A stretch of 64,000 nt of DNA from Dyadobacter linearis (GCF_907165045.1 NZ_CAJRAU010000006.1:248001-312000); one strand, 5' to 3'. Counted from the stretch's first letter, positions 34,044-43,793 are shown. Notes: a model not told the origin generated them from the sequence alone. Translations and numbers: made by a program.

Positions 34044-36518
34044 TTAACGGTAAACCAGCTCAGTGGTCGCTTGGCAGGACTTGTCAGTTTTGAAACGGAT
34101 CCATCTTGCTGCAAATGCGGCTGGAAATTCAAAGTCAAGCGATTTTCCCGGCTCCACGGTGAAGGTTTTGTATTCCATCCACGGACCATTTCCAACCGGG
34201 TCAGCTTCCAGCGTGAAAGTGACAGGTGTTGTCGCATTGTGGGACAAAGTCATTTTTTTCTTGTCGTAAAAACCGATCAGGTAAGGATCCGAAGCTTCGT
34301 TTGCATTCACCTTCGCGTTTTTCCAAGGACCGCCGTGACCGGTAGGTTTGCCCAGTTTCCAAAGATCATCGATCGCTCCTGCCCAAACCGCCGCTTTTTT
34401 ATCGTTTGAAACGATAATGTGCTTGTTAGCAGCAGCTTTATCCGCGTCAAGACCGGTCATCACTAGCAACCCGCGGTAGGAAGCGTAATCGTTGATCCGG
34501 AAATTATGAGAAGAAACCGGCCTGATCTTGGCATAACCGTCTGCATTTTCAGCAGGCAGCTCGTAAAAAGTACCGTGGCAATTGAATAGGTCACGCTCGG
34601 TCGCTACTTCGCGGCAAATGCGCAATGCAGACTGGTCAGTAAGTCCTGTAAAAGCCTCGTTACCAAGTGGTAACCGCCACCGGCGACCTTTGTCATCGAC
34701 AACCAATACCGAAGATGCGTCTACTGTCACCACTTTCTGCGGAATAGCAAATTTTGTTTTTACAAAATCCAGTGTCTTCTGATCCTCTTTTCGTACGAGC
34801 TTCATATCCGCGTCCAATTCATAGTAACCCACTTCCTTGGCTTTGCTACCTTCATAATCTCTGGCAGCCAGCGCCAATGCGCGGCGGTCGTCGCCAAGTC
34901 CGTAAATAAGCCCGGCGGTTGACTTACCGGTAGTTGCTTGTGTCAAACCATTGAAAATAGCATCCGGGCTGGTGGTACGTTTGTCGTCGGTAGAATAGTA
35001 AAAGTGCGCTGAAACATTAGTCGCTTTGCCCGACTTAATGCGCACCCACTCCCCTTTTTCGCCATTTTTAAAATCAATGCGCTGTGAAGCTTTGGGCTTA
35101 ACTGAAACGGATTTCAACTCCGACCAGCTGCCATTTCCATCTTTATCAGCTTCCAATGCAAAACTCACCTCGGTATCCCCGTTATTCTGGATCCAAACCG
35201 ACCGGTGCGGCCAGCCGGCAAACAGCATAGGGTCCGAAACGTCGCCTGCATTCACAGCTTCATTCAGCCACACAGAACCTTCGGCGGTGTTCGGGCCAAG
35301 CTGATCGGGCAGATTCAGCGAAGTGAACCACAAATTTGAATTCGATTGTCCGGGACCTTCAATGCCACCTTTTGCTTTTCTTTTGTTCAAAAATTCGCGT
35401 TGCGCCGAATCATCGCAGCCGAACACAAGCTGATCATTCCAGCGCGTATAATCGCCGATCACTTTCAGGTACGACGAGCGCGGACGAATTCCCGCCGAAC
35501 TTTTGGAAGTGAACTTGCCTGGAAACTGCCAGAACATTCCGTGCATTGTCATCAGATAATCGGACTTGGCAGCAGTACCTACGTCGCGGATGCGCGGCCA
35601 CTCTGTGTTCCAGCCGTGTGCGCCGTCGTAAGAGTGACTGGCTTTTGGAAGGCGGTAAAAAGTCCATTTATTATTGTCCCTAACCCCCAACAGCACCGAC
35701 TTATGATCCCAACCCGTAGCCCAGATCGGGTCGGTTTCAGGATTTTTATTTCCGTAAATGCCACCCGGCCCCGTTACTTCCACGAATTGGTTGCGACGAA
35801 CTACTTTCCAGTCTTTCCCGTCCCATTCCGCCAGCACGCCCGACTCAATATCAAAATCGATTTCCGCCCGCTTTCCGGGTTCGCCGTTATTGGAATAAAC
35901 CGCCACGCCCTGGCCGGAATAAAAGCCTTTTCCGTGGGTTCCGGGAAGTAACCCTTTGAACTGATAGGTAGATTTGTCAGCCGCTTTGGCGCGGTCGATA
36001 TTCCCATCTTCATAAAGCATGGTCGGTTTCAGCGTGGCTACATCTACTTCATAAAAACCCTCCTCCATCGTCCCGTAAAGGATTTTTTTGGTTGGATCTG
36101 TCAAATGTCTCGCATTGCCGGTGTGCCTGCCGGGCATTGCTTTGTACGGGATCACGCGCACATTCGACTTATCATCAATCGCATAAGGCCCGATAAAAAG
36201 CTGCTTGCTTTCCGAGTGGATCATCCGGTTGGCCGGGGTACCTCCGATACTGCCCGGAAATACGGTTTGTTTCAGATCCGCACTCACCTCATACAATTTA
36301 TCAGAAGAACCAAAAGGTAAATGCGGGCCGTATGTGATCACCCAAAGCTTTCCCGCCCAGGGTACCACCGCACCCGTGCCGCATTCGCCCTCCTTGTTGT
36401 ACATGGCCAAATGAGGATAAATGCCACTGAAAGATGGTTTGTTCGGGGTTTGCGCTTTTGCAAATTGGCCACACAGGACCAGCCACCCCAGCAGGGTCAG
36501 AAGCGAATACTTTTTCAT
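34044..36518 (-). CDS. Large secreted protein with two propeller-like parts and two copies of a C-terminal-type beta domain
   Basis: 824 residues with a Sec signal (LLGWLVLCGQFAKAQ). I do not recognise a named family. Two similar domains are visible at about 428-508 and 742-824; both start SDP and share the pattern FxLEADxxGNGxWxExK, VxPxxSxxxxF and WxRxK. The sequence before each (23-425 and 510-740) has short repeated strands (LYEVSADLK, EGFYEVDVATLK, YYELDADMKLVRK), like beta-propeller blades. No catalytic motif was seen. It lies 56 bases after SusD of pair 2 on the same strand, so it is probably exported with that system to bind or process its substrate at the surface. Confidence 0.75.
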   Translation of the reverse strand: MKKYSLLTLLGWLVLCGQFAKAQTPNKPSFSGIYPHLAMYNKEGECGTGAVVPWAGKLWVITYGPHLPFGSSDKLYEVSADLKQTVFPGSIGGTPANRMIHSESKQLFIGPYAIDDKSNVRVIPYKAMPGRHTGNARHLTDPTKKILYGTMEEGFYEVDVATLKPTMLYEDGNIDRAKAADKSTYQFKGLLPGTHGKGFYSGQGVAVYSNNGEPGKRAEIDFDIESGVLAEWDGKDWKVVRRNQFVEVTGPGGIYGNKNPETDPIWATGWDHKSVLLGVRDNNKWTFYRLPKASHSYDGAHGWNTEWPRIRDVGTAAKSDYLMTMHGMFWQFPGKFTSKSSAGIRPRSSYLKVIGDYTRWNDQLVFGCDDSAQREFLNKRKAKGGIEGPGQSNSNLWFTSLNLPDQLGPNTAEGSVWLNEAVNAGDVSDPMLFAGWPHRSVWIQNNGDTEVSFALEADKDGNGSWSELKSVSVKPKASQRIDFKNGEKGEWVRIKSGKATNVSAHFYYSTDDKRTTSPDAIFNGLTQATTGKSTAGLIYGLGDDRRALALAARDYEGSKAKEVGYYELDADMKLVRKEDQKTLDFVKTKFAIPQKVVTVDASSVLVVDDKGRRWRLPLGNEAFTGLTDQSALRICREVATERDLFNCHGTFYELPAENADGYAKIRPVSSHNFRINDYASYRGLLVMTGLDADKAAANKHIIVSNDKKAAVWAGAIDDLWKLGKPTGHGGPWKNAKVNANEASDPYLIGFYDKKKMTLSHNATTPVTFTLEADPVGNGPWMEYKTFTVEPGKSLDFEFPAAFAARWIRFKTDKSCQATTELVYR

Positions 36519-36574
36519 TAAAAAACGATCGTTAAGCCCTTTAAAAAAAGGAATATTGGTAATAGGAAAAATAA

Positions 36575-38251
36575 TTAGTAGCCTGGATTCTGCGTCACAT
36601 TGGTATTCACACGCCGCTCGACGGCGGGTATTGGCCAGAGGTATTGTCTGCTTTTGTCAAAACTCCGCTGCGCGAGCACTTTCACGTCGGTACCAAATCC
36701 TGAATAGTCAGGAATGCCGTCAGCATCCAGCGGCGTCACGCCGGGAAATGGCCATTTCGCACGATTTTGAGCGGCGGGATCAGGAAGGCCGATCACTGGT
36801 TTTGTGAGTACCTTTTCAGCCAGCTGCCAGCGGATCAGATCCATGTAGCGCAAGCCTTCACGCGGGAATTCCACGCGCCTTTCTCTCCGCAAAAGTTGGC
36901 GCAATGCATTTGCATTGGTACTTGTTACCACCGGGTAAGACTTTGTTTCTGCAGCACTCACCCCATAAGCCCGCGCGCGAACCTGGTTGATCGCATCTGC
37001 CACGCTAGCATCGATTTCACCCAGCTCGATCTTCGCTTCCGCGTAGGTGAGCAGGATTTCGGCGTAGCGCACGATGATCAGATCGTTGTCTTCCACGCGC
37101 CGGTCGGCCCAGGTCTGGTCGATGCCTTTTTTCCATAACAACCCGGTGAAACTTGCAAACGCAGCTACTGCACGGGTATCCTTGTTCTGTACCTTCCTGT
37201 TTTCCTTTGCGCTGAATACCAGTAAGGAATCCGGGTGAGGCGTATAATTGTAGCCCAGCCACTGGGTATTAAACTCAACGATACTGGCAGTCAACCGTGG
37301 GTCGCGGTTTTTAAATGGCGCCAGCGGGTTGTAAAGCGGCGATTCGTCAATGGGTTTTCCATCAATGCATTCGTAAGCATCCATCAGCTCACGTGTAGGA
37401 AGCTGCGCGCCAAAGCCGCCCGCATTTCTTGAAATATTATCCTGCACATAAGCCGCAGCACCGAAAACCTGCTGGCTCTCGTCCCTCGGAATACTGATGA
37501 TCAACTCGCTGCTGGATTCTCCGGCTCTTGTAAAAAGCTGCGAATAGCTCGTGTGCAGCTTATAACCCGCCGCCGATTCCATGATCGCTTTCGAAGCGTC
37601 ACGGGCAATATCCCATTTACCCAGATACAAAGCAGTACGCGCCTTGATAGACAGCGCAGCCCCTTTTGTCAACCGTTTCGTTTCCGCGGCGGCATAGCTT
37701 TCGGGTAAATTAGTAGCTGCAAAGTCAAGCTCGGCGAATACGAATGCAAGAATTTCATCCCGGTTTGTACGCTGTACCGAATACGAAGCATCAAGCGCCA
37801 GCGGCTCGGTGAGCAGCGGCACGTCGCCAAAATGGGTGATCAGCCGGGAATACTGGTAGGCACGCATCAGGCGCATTTCAGCTTCCAGCCGGGTCATGAT
37901 CGACGCAGGTGTAGTGGCTGCGGCGCGGTCTTTATTGGCCAGAAATGAATTGGCGCGGGCAATTGCCCTGTACGCATTCAACCAGAAAGTCTGAACAGCG
38001 GCATCGTCCGCATTCATCGTGCCGCCAATCACCGCATTCGTCAGCTGGCCGCGGTGCCATTCATTATCGCTGAAAAGCTCGTTGTCGTTCGACCAGAAAG
38101 TAGCGCGGTACAGGTCATTCACCGCCAGTTCTAGTTCAGTTTGATTAGAGTAAAAAGTTCCGGTTGAGGCTTCCGACAAAGGGTTAAGGTCGAGCGTATG
38201 ACAGGATGAAAGTCCCACCGCCACGAGAAAAGTCAATGCTATTTTTTTCAT
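36575..38251 (-). CDS. SusD/RagB-family nutrient-binding outer-membrane lipoprotein (pair 2)
   Basis: 558 residues. Lipoprotein signal ending VGLSSC, then the SusD fold: TGTFYSNQTELELAVNDLYRA, ARANSFLANKD, LRRERRVEFPREGLRYMDLIRW near the C-terminus and the final WPIPAVERRVN strand. The TPR-like helices near MRLMRAYQYSRLI and LTYAEAKIELGEID are intact. It starts 22 bases after the SusC-2 stop and is followed by the large secreted protein, giving a SusC-SusD-secreted protein operon. It has only remote resemblance to SusD of pair 1, so the two systems probably take different substrates. Confidence 0.9.
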   Translation of the reverse strand: MKKIALTFLVAVGLSSCHTLDLNPLSEASTGTFYSNQTELELAVNDLYRATFWSNDNELFSDNEWHRGQLTNAVIGGTMNADDAAVQTFWLNAYRAIARANSFLANKDRAAATTPASIMTRLEAEMRLMRAYQYSRLITHFGDVPLLTEPLALDASYSVQRTNRDEILAFVFAELDFAATNLPESYAAAETKRLTKGAALSIKARTALYLGKWDIARDASKAIMESAAGYKLHTSYSQLFTRAGESSSELIISIPRDESQQVFGAAAYVQDNISRNAGGFGAQLPTRELMDAYECIDGKPIDESPLYNPLAPFKNRDPRLTASIVEFNTQWLGYNYTPHPDSLLVFSAKENRKVQNKDTRAVAAFASFTGLLWKKGIDQTWADRRVEDNDLIIVRYAEILLTYAEAKIELGEIDASVADAINQVRARAYGVSAAETKSYPVVTSTNANALRQLLRRERRVEFPREGLRYMDLIRWQLAEKVLTKPVIGLPDPAAQNRAKWPFPGVTPLDADGIPDYSGFGTDVKVLAQRSFDKSRQYLWPIPAVERRVNTNVTQNPGY

Positions 38252-38273
38252 GAGAATAAGTGCTTCCTGTTAA

Positions 38274-41200
38274 TTAAAATCGGATAGTTGCGCCCGCCAT
38301 CAGGGTGGTCACGATCGGGTACGCGTAGCTCGTCGACGATTCAGGATCGACGTATTTCGGGAATTTGCTGAATGAAAGCACATCGTTGGCAGACACATAA
38401 AGCCGCAATCCCTGCACGCCGGCCCGCTTCAACAACGTCTGCGGAAGCGTGTAACCCAGCGTCAGGTTTTTCACCCGGAAATATCCGCCATTGAGCAGCC
38501 AATAGTCCGAAAGCGCATAGTTGGCGGCGTTGGAAGTGCGTGAAAGACGCGGATAAGTAGCCCGCAGGTTTTGCGCGGCATCGTTGTTCAAACTCCAAAA
38601 CTTACCCACCATTTCCGAAGGCATATTGCCAAATGCTTCTGCAAAAGGTTGCGTAATATCACTGTTGAGGCGCGAAAGCTTCTTGCCTACACCCTGAAAA
38701 CTGATCCCAAAATCGAAACCTTCATAATCCAGGCGCAGGTTACCGCCGTACAAATACCTTGGCAGCGCGCCGCCCAGCAGCACTTTGTCGTCAGTCGTGA
38801 TCTTACCGTCTTTGTTCACATCCACATACCGAACGTCGCCCGGTTTGGTGGTTACATTCAGCACGGGTGCGCCGGTGATCTCGTCCTGGGTTTGAAAAAG
38901 GCCATTTGACAAATACCCAAACCATTCGTTGTATTCACTACCGTTCCGGATGATCTGGTCGCCGCGGAACTCCGTGCCGCGCAGGTCGCCGACGGTGGAT
39001 TTGGCGTCGGACAAGTTAGCCGCGACCGAATAGCCCAGCTTGTTGATCTTATCGCGCCACGAAGCTTCCAGCTCCCAGCCGTGCACATTGAGCGTACCTG
39101 CATTCTGGTTGGGCTTGTCGTAACCGAGGTACAATGGAATATCGAGCGGGAGGAGAATATCCGTCGTCTTTTTCTTGTAATAATCTGCGGCAACGGTCAG
39201 GCGATCGTTCAGGAAAGCTGCATCGAGCCCGAAATCGAGCGTCTGGCTGGTTTCCCACGAAATGTTCTCAACCGCATAAACCTGCTGTCCGCCACCGGTA
39301 AGCGGTATTACGCTTCCATTCTGGTAAAAAAGCGCAGTCGTGAAATCGACTGTCGCCAGGTAAGGATAGTAGGCCGGATTGTTGTCTTTATTCAGCAGCC
39401 GCTCATTTCCGGCCGCGCCCCAGGAGCCCCTTACTTTCAGGAAAGAAAGCCACGAATTGTCTTTAAGAAAACTTTCTTCCGAAATCGTCCAGCCTGCTGA
39501 TATTGACGGATAAACAGCCCGGCGGTAAGCCGCTGCAAATCGCGAGGAAAGGTCCGAGCGCAGGTTTCCCTGAATAAAATATTTGCTCTTGTAATTGTAT
39601 TGTAATCTCCCGAAAAACGAATGCAGTCCCGATTCATTTGCATACCCGGAATTGTCGCGCAGCTCGGTGGAGCCGGAATTGAGGTATGGAAAATCGGTCA
39701 GCGCAAACCCGCTTCTGGACGCGGTCAGGTTTTCCAGCGAGCGGTAGTTTTCTTCAAATCCGGCAAGAATATCAATGGTATGCCCGCCGTTCAGCTCTTT
39801 CACATAATTGGCGAGCAGCTGTCCGTTCATACTTAAACCCTCCGTGCGGCCCTCGGTCAAAATAGTCCGCGCCTGGTTCACGACCGTGCTCGGCGTTCCG
39901 TCGGGGTTCGTGTAGCGTATTTGTTTGGAGAAGTATTTGTTTTTATCAAGATCAAAAACAGGAGCTACCAATGCAGTTACCGTGAGACCGTCCACCGGTT
40001 TGTAACTAAAAGATACCCGCCCTCCGATCTGATTTTCGAGTGACCTGGTAAATCCACCATCGCGCACTTTGGCCAACGGATTCCGCCCGTCCTTACCAAA
40101 TGCCACGCGACCGTCGGAATACACATCATCATAAATAGGCGGCATGACCCGGCTTTCGTAGATCGGATTGAAATCATTGTTCGGCAGCTCGTTTGCATTG
40201 CCTTTGTTGGCTGTCCTTTTGTAAAAAACATCCAGGTTCACAGCAATCTTCTTACTCACCTGCAAATCGTTATTGACCCGGAACAAATAGCGGTCGAAAG
40301 ATCTGTTATCGTAAAAAGCCCCGGATTTGGAGTAACCCAGCGAGGCCTTGGTTTTGATCTTGTCGGTACCCATTGTGAATACCAGGTCGTGGCGCTGGCG
40401 GGGCGCATTTTTGCGCGTGATCAGTGCTTTTTGCCAGTCGGTATTCGGAAACTCGTCGGGATTCGCACGGTTATTTTCAAGGTATGAATCAATAAATGGC
40501 TGCGCAAATGGGCCGGTACTGGCGCCATCGTTGGTGGTTTGCTCATTAAAATACCGCATATAATCTTGTACACCTACGTACTCGGGCATGGCGGTAGCGC
40601 GCTGCACACCGTATTCATAAGTGTATTCCAGGCTACCCTGTCCGCTTTTCGCCCTTTTTGTCGTAACCAAAATTACCCCTGCGGCACCTCTCGAACCATA
40701 GATCGCTGCGGAAGCGGCATCTTTCAATACCGTAATATTTTCCACGTCGCCCGGATTTACATTATCAATGCTGCTCACTGGCACGCCGTCGACGATCACG
40801 AGCGGATTATTGGTACCAATTGTTGTGATACCCCGGATCAGAATGTTGGAGCTGGCTCCCGGCGCGCCGCTGCTGCGTGTAACCGAAACGCCGGCAATAC
40901 TACCCTGCAATGCTTCGGAAACCTGGATCGTTTGCCTGCCTGCAACTTCTTTGGAACCAATGGAAGAAATGGCCCCGGTCAGATCCTTCTTCCTTTGCGT
41001 ACCATAACCTACCACGACCACCTCGGACAACGCATTGTCTTCGGACTTCATGGACACGTCCAGGGTCGATTGCCCCGTCGGGGAAACTTCCTGGCTCTGG
41101 TAACCTACAAATGAGAAAGTAATCGTGACCGGGCCCTGGTCAGGAATAGCCAGCTTATATACACCGTTGGCGTCGGTGACGGTACCACGCTGGGTACCTT

Positions 41201-41336
41201 TGATGACGATGCTCACTCCGGGAAGTTCCGTTGCGGCGTCGTCAGTAACTTTGCCGGTAATTTCACGGGTTTGCGCCATTGCGGGAACAAGCCAGAGAAG
41301 TACCAGGACAAAACTCAGTAGAGCTTTTTGTCGCAT
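38274..41336 (-). CDS. SusC/RagA-family TonB-linked outer-membrane transporter (pair 2)
   Basis: About 1020 residues from the ATG before RQKALLSFVLVLLW, which puts the signal peptide (ending AMAQ) at the N-terminus; the open frame extends 24 codons upstream without family similarity. Carboxypeptidase-D-like domain (EITGKVTDDAATELPGVSI), the common VVVGYGTQRKKDLTGAISSI TonB-linked segment, plug (ALQGSIAGVSVTRSSG, VLKDAASAAIYGSRGAAGVI), then the beta-barrel ending VTTLMAGATIRF. It is the first gene of operon 2. A TATATTTG box is 70 bases upstream, in a bidirectional region shared with the divergent membrane regulator gene. Confidence 0.92.
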   Translation of the reverse strand: MRQKALLSFVLVLLWLVPAMAQTREITGKVTDDAATELPGVSIVIKGTQRGTVTDANGVYKLAIPDQGPVTITFSFVGYQSQEVSPTGQSTLDVSMKSEDNALSEVVVVGYGTQRKKDLTGAISSIGSKEVAGRQTIQVSEALQGSIAGVSVTRSSGAPGASSNILIRGITTIGTNNPLVIVDGVPVSSIDNVNPGDVENITVLKDAASAAIYGSRGAAGVILVTTKRAKSGQGSLEYTYEYGVQRATAMPEYVGVQDYMRYFNEQTTNDGASTGPFAQPFIDSYLENNRANPDEFPNTDWQKALITRKNAPRQRHDLVFTMGTDKIKTKASLGYSKSGAFYDNRSFDRYLFRVNNDLQVSKKIAVNLDVFYKRTANKGNANELPNNDFNPIYESRVMPPIYDDVYSDGRVAFGKDGRNPLAKVRDGGFTRSLENQIGGRVSFSYKPVDGLTVTALVAPVFDLDKNKYFSKQIRYTNPDGTPSTVVNQARTILTEGRTEGLSMNGQLLANYVKELNGGHTIDILAGFEENYRSLENLTASRSGFALTDFPYLNSGSTELRDNSGYANESGLHSFFGRLQYNYKSKYFIQGNLRSDLSSRFAAAYRRAVYPSISAGWTISEESFLKDNSWLSFLKVRGSWGAAGNERLLNKDNNPAYYPYLATVDFTTALFYQNGSVIPLTGGGQQVYAVENISWETSQTLDFGLDAAFLNDRLTVAADYYKKKTTDILLPLDIPLYLGYDKPNQNAGTLNVHGWELEASWRDKINKLGYSVAANLSDAKSTVGDLRGTEFRGDQIIRNGSEYNEWFGYLSNGLFQTQDEITGAPVLNVTTKPGDVRYVDVNKDGKITTDDKVLLGGALPRYLYGGNLRLDYEGFDFGISFQGVGKKLSRLNSDITQPFAEAFGNMPSEMVGKFWSLNNDAAQNLRATYPRLSRTSNAANYALSDYWLLNGGYFRVKNLTLGYTLPQTLLKRAGVQGLRLYVSANDVLSFSKFPKYVDPESSTSYAYPIVTTLMAGATIRF

Positions 41337-41391
41337 ATTTTTCAGATATTTAGGTTTAGTGCAAAATCGGAACGGCGATCGTGCTTTGGAA

Positions 41392-41420
41392 TAAATTTGA
41401 GTTAGCAAATATAAATTTGC
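41392..41420. promoter_or_regulatory. Divergent promoter/operator region between SusC-2 and the membrane regulator
   Basis: Two direct copies of ATAAATTTG at 41391 and 41411 (20 bp apart) each give a TAAATTTG -7-type box for the rightward gene. The reverse strand of the second gives TATATTTG for SusC-2. The second copy is also half of the inverted repeat GCAAAT-ATAA-ATTTGC (41405-41420). No -33 TTTG at the ideal 19-bp spacing was found for either direction. The arrangement suits joint control of SusC-2 and the 41518 gene. Confidence 0.35.
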
Positions 41421-41517
41421 ATAATACGAAGATTACAGAAAGACGTTAACCAGCTGCCTGTACAAAATTATGGACAACCCAATTATTTAGCTATCAGGAT
41501 ATTAGAGTGCAATTATA

Positions 41518-42864
41518 ATGGAAAATGGAAAAGGTCAGGCTACGCAGATCGACCACCTGGACTACGGATGTCAGCTGATCAGTGAGATTTATGGCAAACC
41601 TGATATTGCCGAATGGACGAACAGCGACTTTATCCGGCTGAGCCACATACTGTACAAGAAAACGCGCGTTCAGATCAGTCCGAACACGCTGAAACGCATA
41701 TTTGGCAAAATAAAAACAGACGCGCGTTACTACCCTCAAAAGGCCACCAGGGACGCGCTGGCCAACTATATCGGGTATCCCGACTGGGATAGCTTCGCGA
41801 CTGCAAAGCCTTTGCCGTCGTTACAGCAGCCGGTTGTTCACGAGGCTGAAAGTCCTGTAACTGGACCTTTCGCGGCTCCGGGAGGCGGACAGGTAGTATC
41901 CGGAAAATTACCAGTTTCGAGGAGGTACGCATGGAAAATCCTGGCCGGACTGATCGTTCTGATCGCCCTGATCGGCGTGGCGGAATACTATGCAGCGGTG
42001 AGCGGCGAAGGTGATGTGACTGCTGAAATGATTTGCAGAAACCCGGAGGGAGGAAACCCGCATTCAGCGTTTTTTGCATTAAAAGGAATCCGGACAGCCG
42101 GGGGCGCTGCGGATTACCATATTGAATTCGGGGATGGAAGGAAGATGAAACTGACAGACTCGGACAGCGTTGTGTCGCACTATTATGAAGTACCCGGGCG
42201 GTTTCTGGCTGTGCTTAAAAAAGATCAGCAAGTCCTTGATTCAGCAACCATTTACCTAAAATCTACTGGCTGGACGGCCACAGCGCGCATGATGTACGAT
42301 TCCAGCCGCGTGTATCCGATCGAGATCCCAAACCTGCTTTCCGGCGGAAAACACAGTGTGACCGCCGAAGAAGTAGCGCGTGCCGGCGTGGATACCAACC
42401 GCACATTTTTCATTGACTTTATCAACACCCACCTGACCGATATCAACGGCGACAATTTTGATCTCGTCGCCCGTGTCCGTACCTCGCACGACCGGGCCGG
42501 TGTGCGCTGCTCGCAAGTAAAACTGACCGTTTTCGGCGAGTCGACGCTGCATATGATCGACATTATGAAGCCGGGCTGCGTGCATTGGAGCAAGCTGCAA
42601 TTCTCGGAAGTCAAAAAAAGCGGGCGGAATGACGGGCTCGAATTCTTAGGCGCCGACCTCCGAGAGGGCGGTACGATCCGGCTGAGCGTGAAAGAGAAGC
42701 ACGCCAAGCTGTACATTAACGGCGAGCTGGTGCACGAGGCCAGCTACCGCCACGCGCTCAACCGCGTGTACGGTCTCGGACTGATGTTTGCGGGAATAGG
42801 TACGATTGAGAGCGTTACTTTGACCGACCTGAAAACGGGTAAGGCATTTGACGGTAACTTTTAG
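41518..42864 (+). CDS. Membrane-anchored regulator-like protein with cytoplasmic HTH-like domain and periplasmic sensor
   Basis: 448 residues. The N-terminal 100 residues carry a helical domain recurrent in Bacteroidota (FIRLSHILYKKT, ISPNTLKRIFGKIK, DALANYIGYPDWDSFA) that looks like a helix-turn-helix. A Pro/Gly-rich linker leads to one transmembrane helix (about 140-162, ILAGLIVLIALIGVA). The outer part holds a PKD-like segment (YHIEFGDGRKMKL, HYYEVPGRFLAVL; about 195-245) and a lectin-like beta-sandwich (about 260-445, LYINGELVHEASYRH). This layout suggests a one-component sensor for an extracytoplasmic ligand, divergent from SusC pair 2, which it may control. Direct DNA binding is inferred, not shown. 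Confidence 0.7.
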   Translation: MENGKGQATQIDHLDYGCQLISEIYGKPDIAEWTNSDFIRLSHILYKKTRVQISPNTLKRIFGKIKTDARYYPQKATRDALANYIGYPDWDSFATAKPLPSLQQPVVHEAESPVTGPFAAPGGGQVVSGKLPVSRRYAWKILAGLIVLIALIGVAEYYAAVSGEGDVTAEMICRNPEGGNPHSAFFALKGIRTAGGAADYHIEFGDGRKMKLTDSDSVVSHYYEVPGRFLAVLKKDQQVLDSATIYLKSTGWTATARMMYDSSRVYPIEIPNLLSGGKHSVTAEEVARAGVDTNRTFFIDFINTHLTDINGDNFDLVARVRTSHDRAGVRCSQVKLTVFGESTLHMIDIMKPGCVHWSKLQFSEVKKSGRNDGLEFLGADLREGGTIRLSVKEKHAKLYINGELVHEASYRHALNRVYGLGLMFAGIGTIESVTLTDLKTGKAFDGNF

Positions 42865-42875
42865 AGATGCAAATT

Positions 42876-43751
42876 TTATTTATCACTAAAAAACCCCGCA
42901 TAATCACGGGCGAAATCATCGAAGCTTCGTGGCTGCAAACCGGTAGCTTCATGAAAACCCTGAGCAACGTCAGCTGCTTCGCCGAGCGCGTAATGCGCAT
43001 AATCCTCGATCAGCCCGTCGGCCTGCCATTCTGGAAGACCAACATATAAAAGCATATCGCGCAATGCGGCTGGCGGTACGTCTACGAATCGGACCGGGCG
43101 GCCAATTGCGGTTGACAATTTTTCAGCGAGCTGCGCGTGGGACAAAGCTACCGGGCCGGTCAGATTATAAATTTTGTTTTCATGACCTGGCTGAATCAAT
43201 GTTTCACCTGCTGCGGCGGCAATATCCCTGCTATCGATCAGGCTCACTTTCGCTTCCCCGATCGCGCCGAAAAACTGTCCTTGCCCGATAATTGAATCCT
43301 TAAAACCCAACAATCCCTGCATAAACAAGTTAGGACGCAGAAATGTGAATGCAATTCCTGAGTTTTCGATCGCCCGCTCCACCACCGCGTGATATCTCAG
43401 AAACCGGACGGGCGAATTCACATTTGCGGCCCACTGCGACAGTTTTACAATATGCTTCACGCCAGCTTCAGCGGCTGCATCGACAAACCGCAGCTGCTGC
43501 TCTTCCGCAAGCTCCGACGAATTGGTCAGCAGGAATGCTTTGTCGATCCCGGTAAGCGCCTTTTCCAGTGATTTTGGGTCGTTGAAATCGCCGGTAACAT
43601 ATTCCGCACCTGTCAGTTTTGCGGCTTTATCCAGCGAGCGTACCATCGCGCGGAACGGTATTCCTCCGGCGGAAAGATATTTAACAACTTCCGAACCGAC
43701 ATTTCCAGTAGCTCCGGTAATCAATATGCGGGGTGATTGCGCGTTTTCCAT
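42876..43751 (-). CDS. NmrA-type NAD(P)-binding SDR oxidoreductase
   Basis: 291 residues with an extended-SDR Rossmann fold: ILITGATGNVGSEVVKYL is the nucleotide loop, followed by FRAMVRSLDKAAKL and YVTGDFNDPKSLEKAL. The usual YxxxK catalytic pair is not obvious, as expected for atypical SDRs related to NmrA and azoreductase-like NAD(P)H-binding proteins; FTFLRPNLFMQGLLG is the typical substrate-side motif. Probably a cytoplasmic quinone or azo reductase-like enzyme or a redox sensor. It is divergent from an AraC-family regulator 97 bases away, a common arrangement in which the regulator controls the reductase. Confidence 0.87.
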   Translation of the reverse strand: MENAQSPRILITGATGNVGSEVVKYLSAGGIPFRAMVRSLDKAAKLTGAEYVTGDFNDPKSLEKALTGIDKAFLLTNSSELAEEQQLRFVDAAAEAGVKHIVKLSQWAANVNSPVRFLRYHAVVERAIENSGIAFTFLRPNLFMQGLLGFKDSIIGQGQFFGAIGEAKVSLIDSRDIAAAAGETLIQPGHENKIYNLTGPVALSHAQLAEKLSTAIGRPVRFVDVPPAALRDMLLYVGLPEWQADGLIEDYAHYALGEAADVAQGFHEATGLQPRSFDDFARDYAGFFSDK

Positions 43752-43785
43752 TTTAGTAAGTGTTTTGGTTTGATTTATTTTTTAC

Positions 43786-43793
43786 CAAAATTA
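43786..43793 (-). promoter_or_regulatory. -7 box of the NmrA-type gene
   Basis: TAATTTTG on the minus strand, matching the Bacteroidota TAnnTTTG consensus, 35 bases before the start codon of the 42876-43751 gene. A clear -33 TTTG at 19 bp is missing, so the call rests on the -7 box and position alone. Confidence 0.35.
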
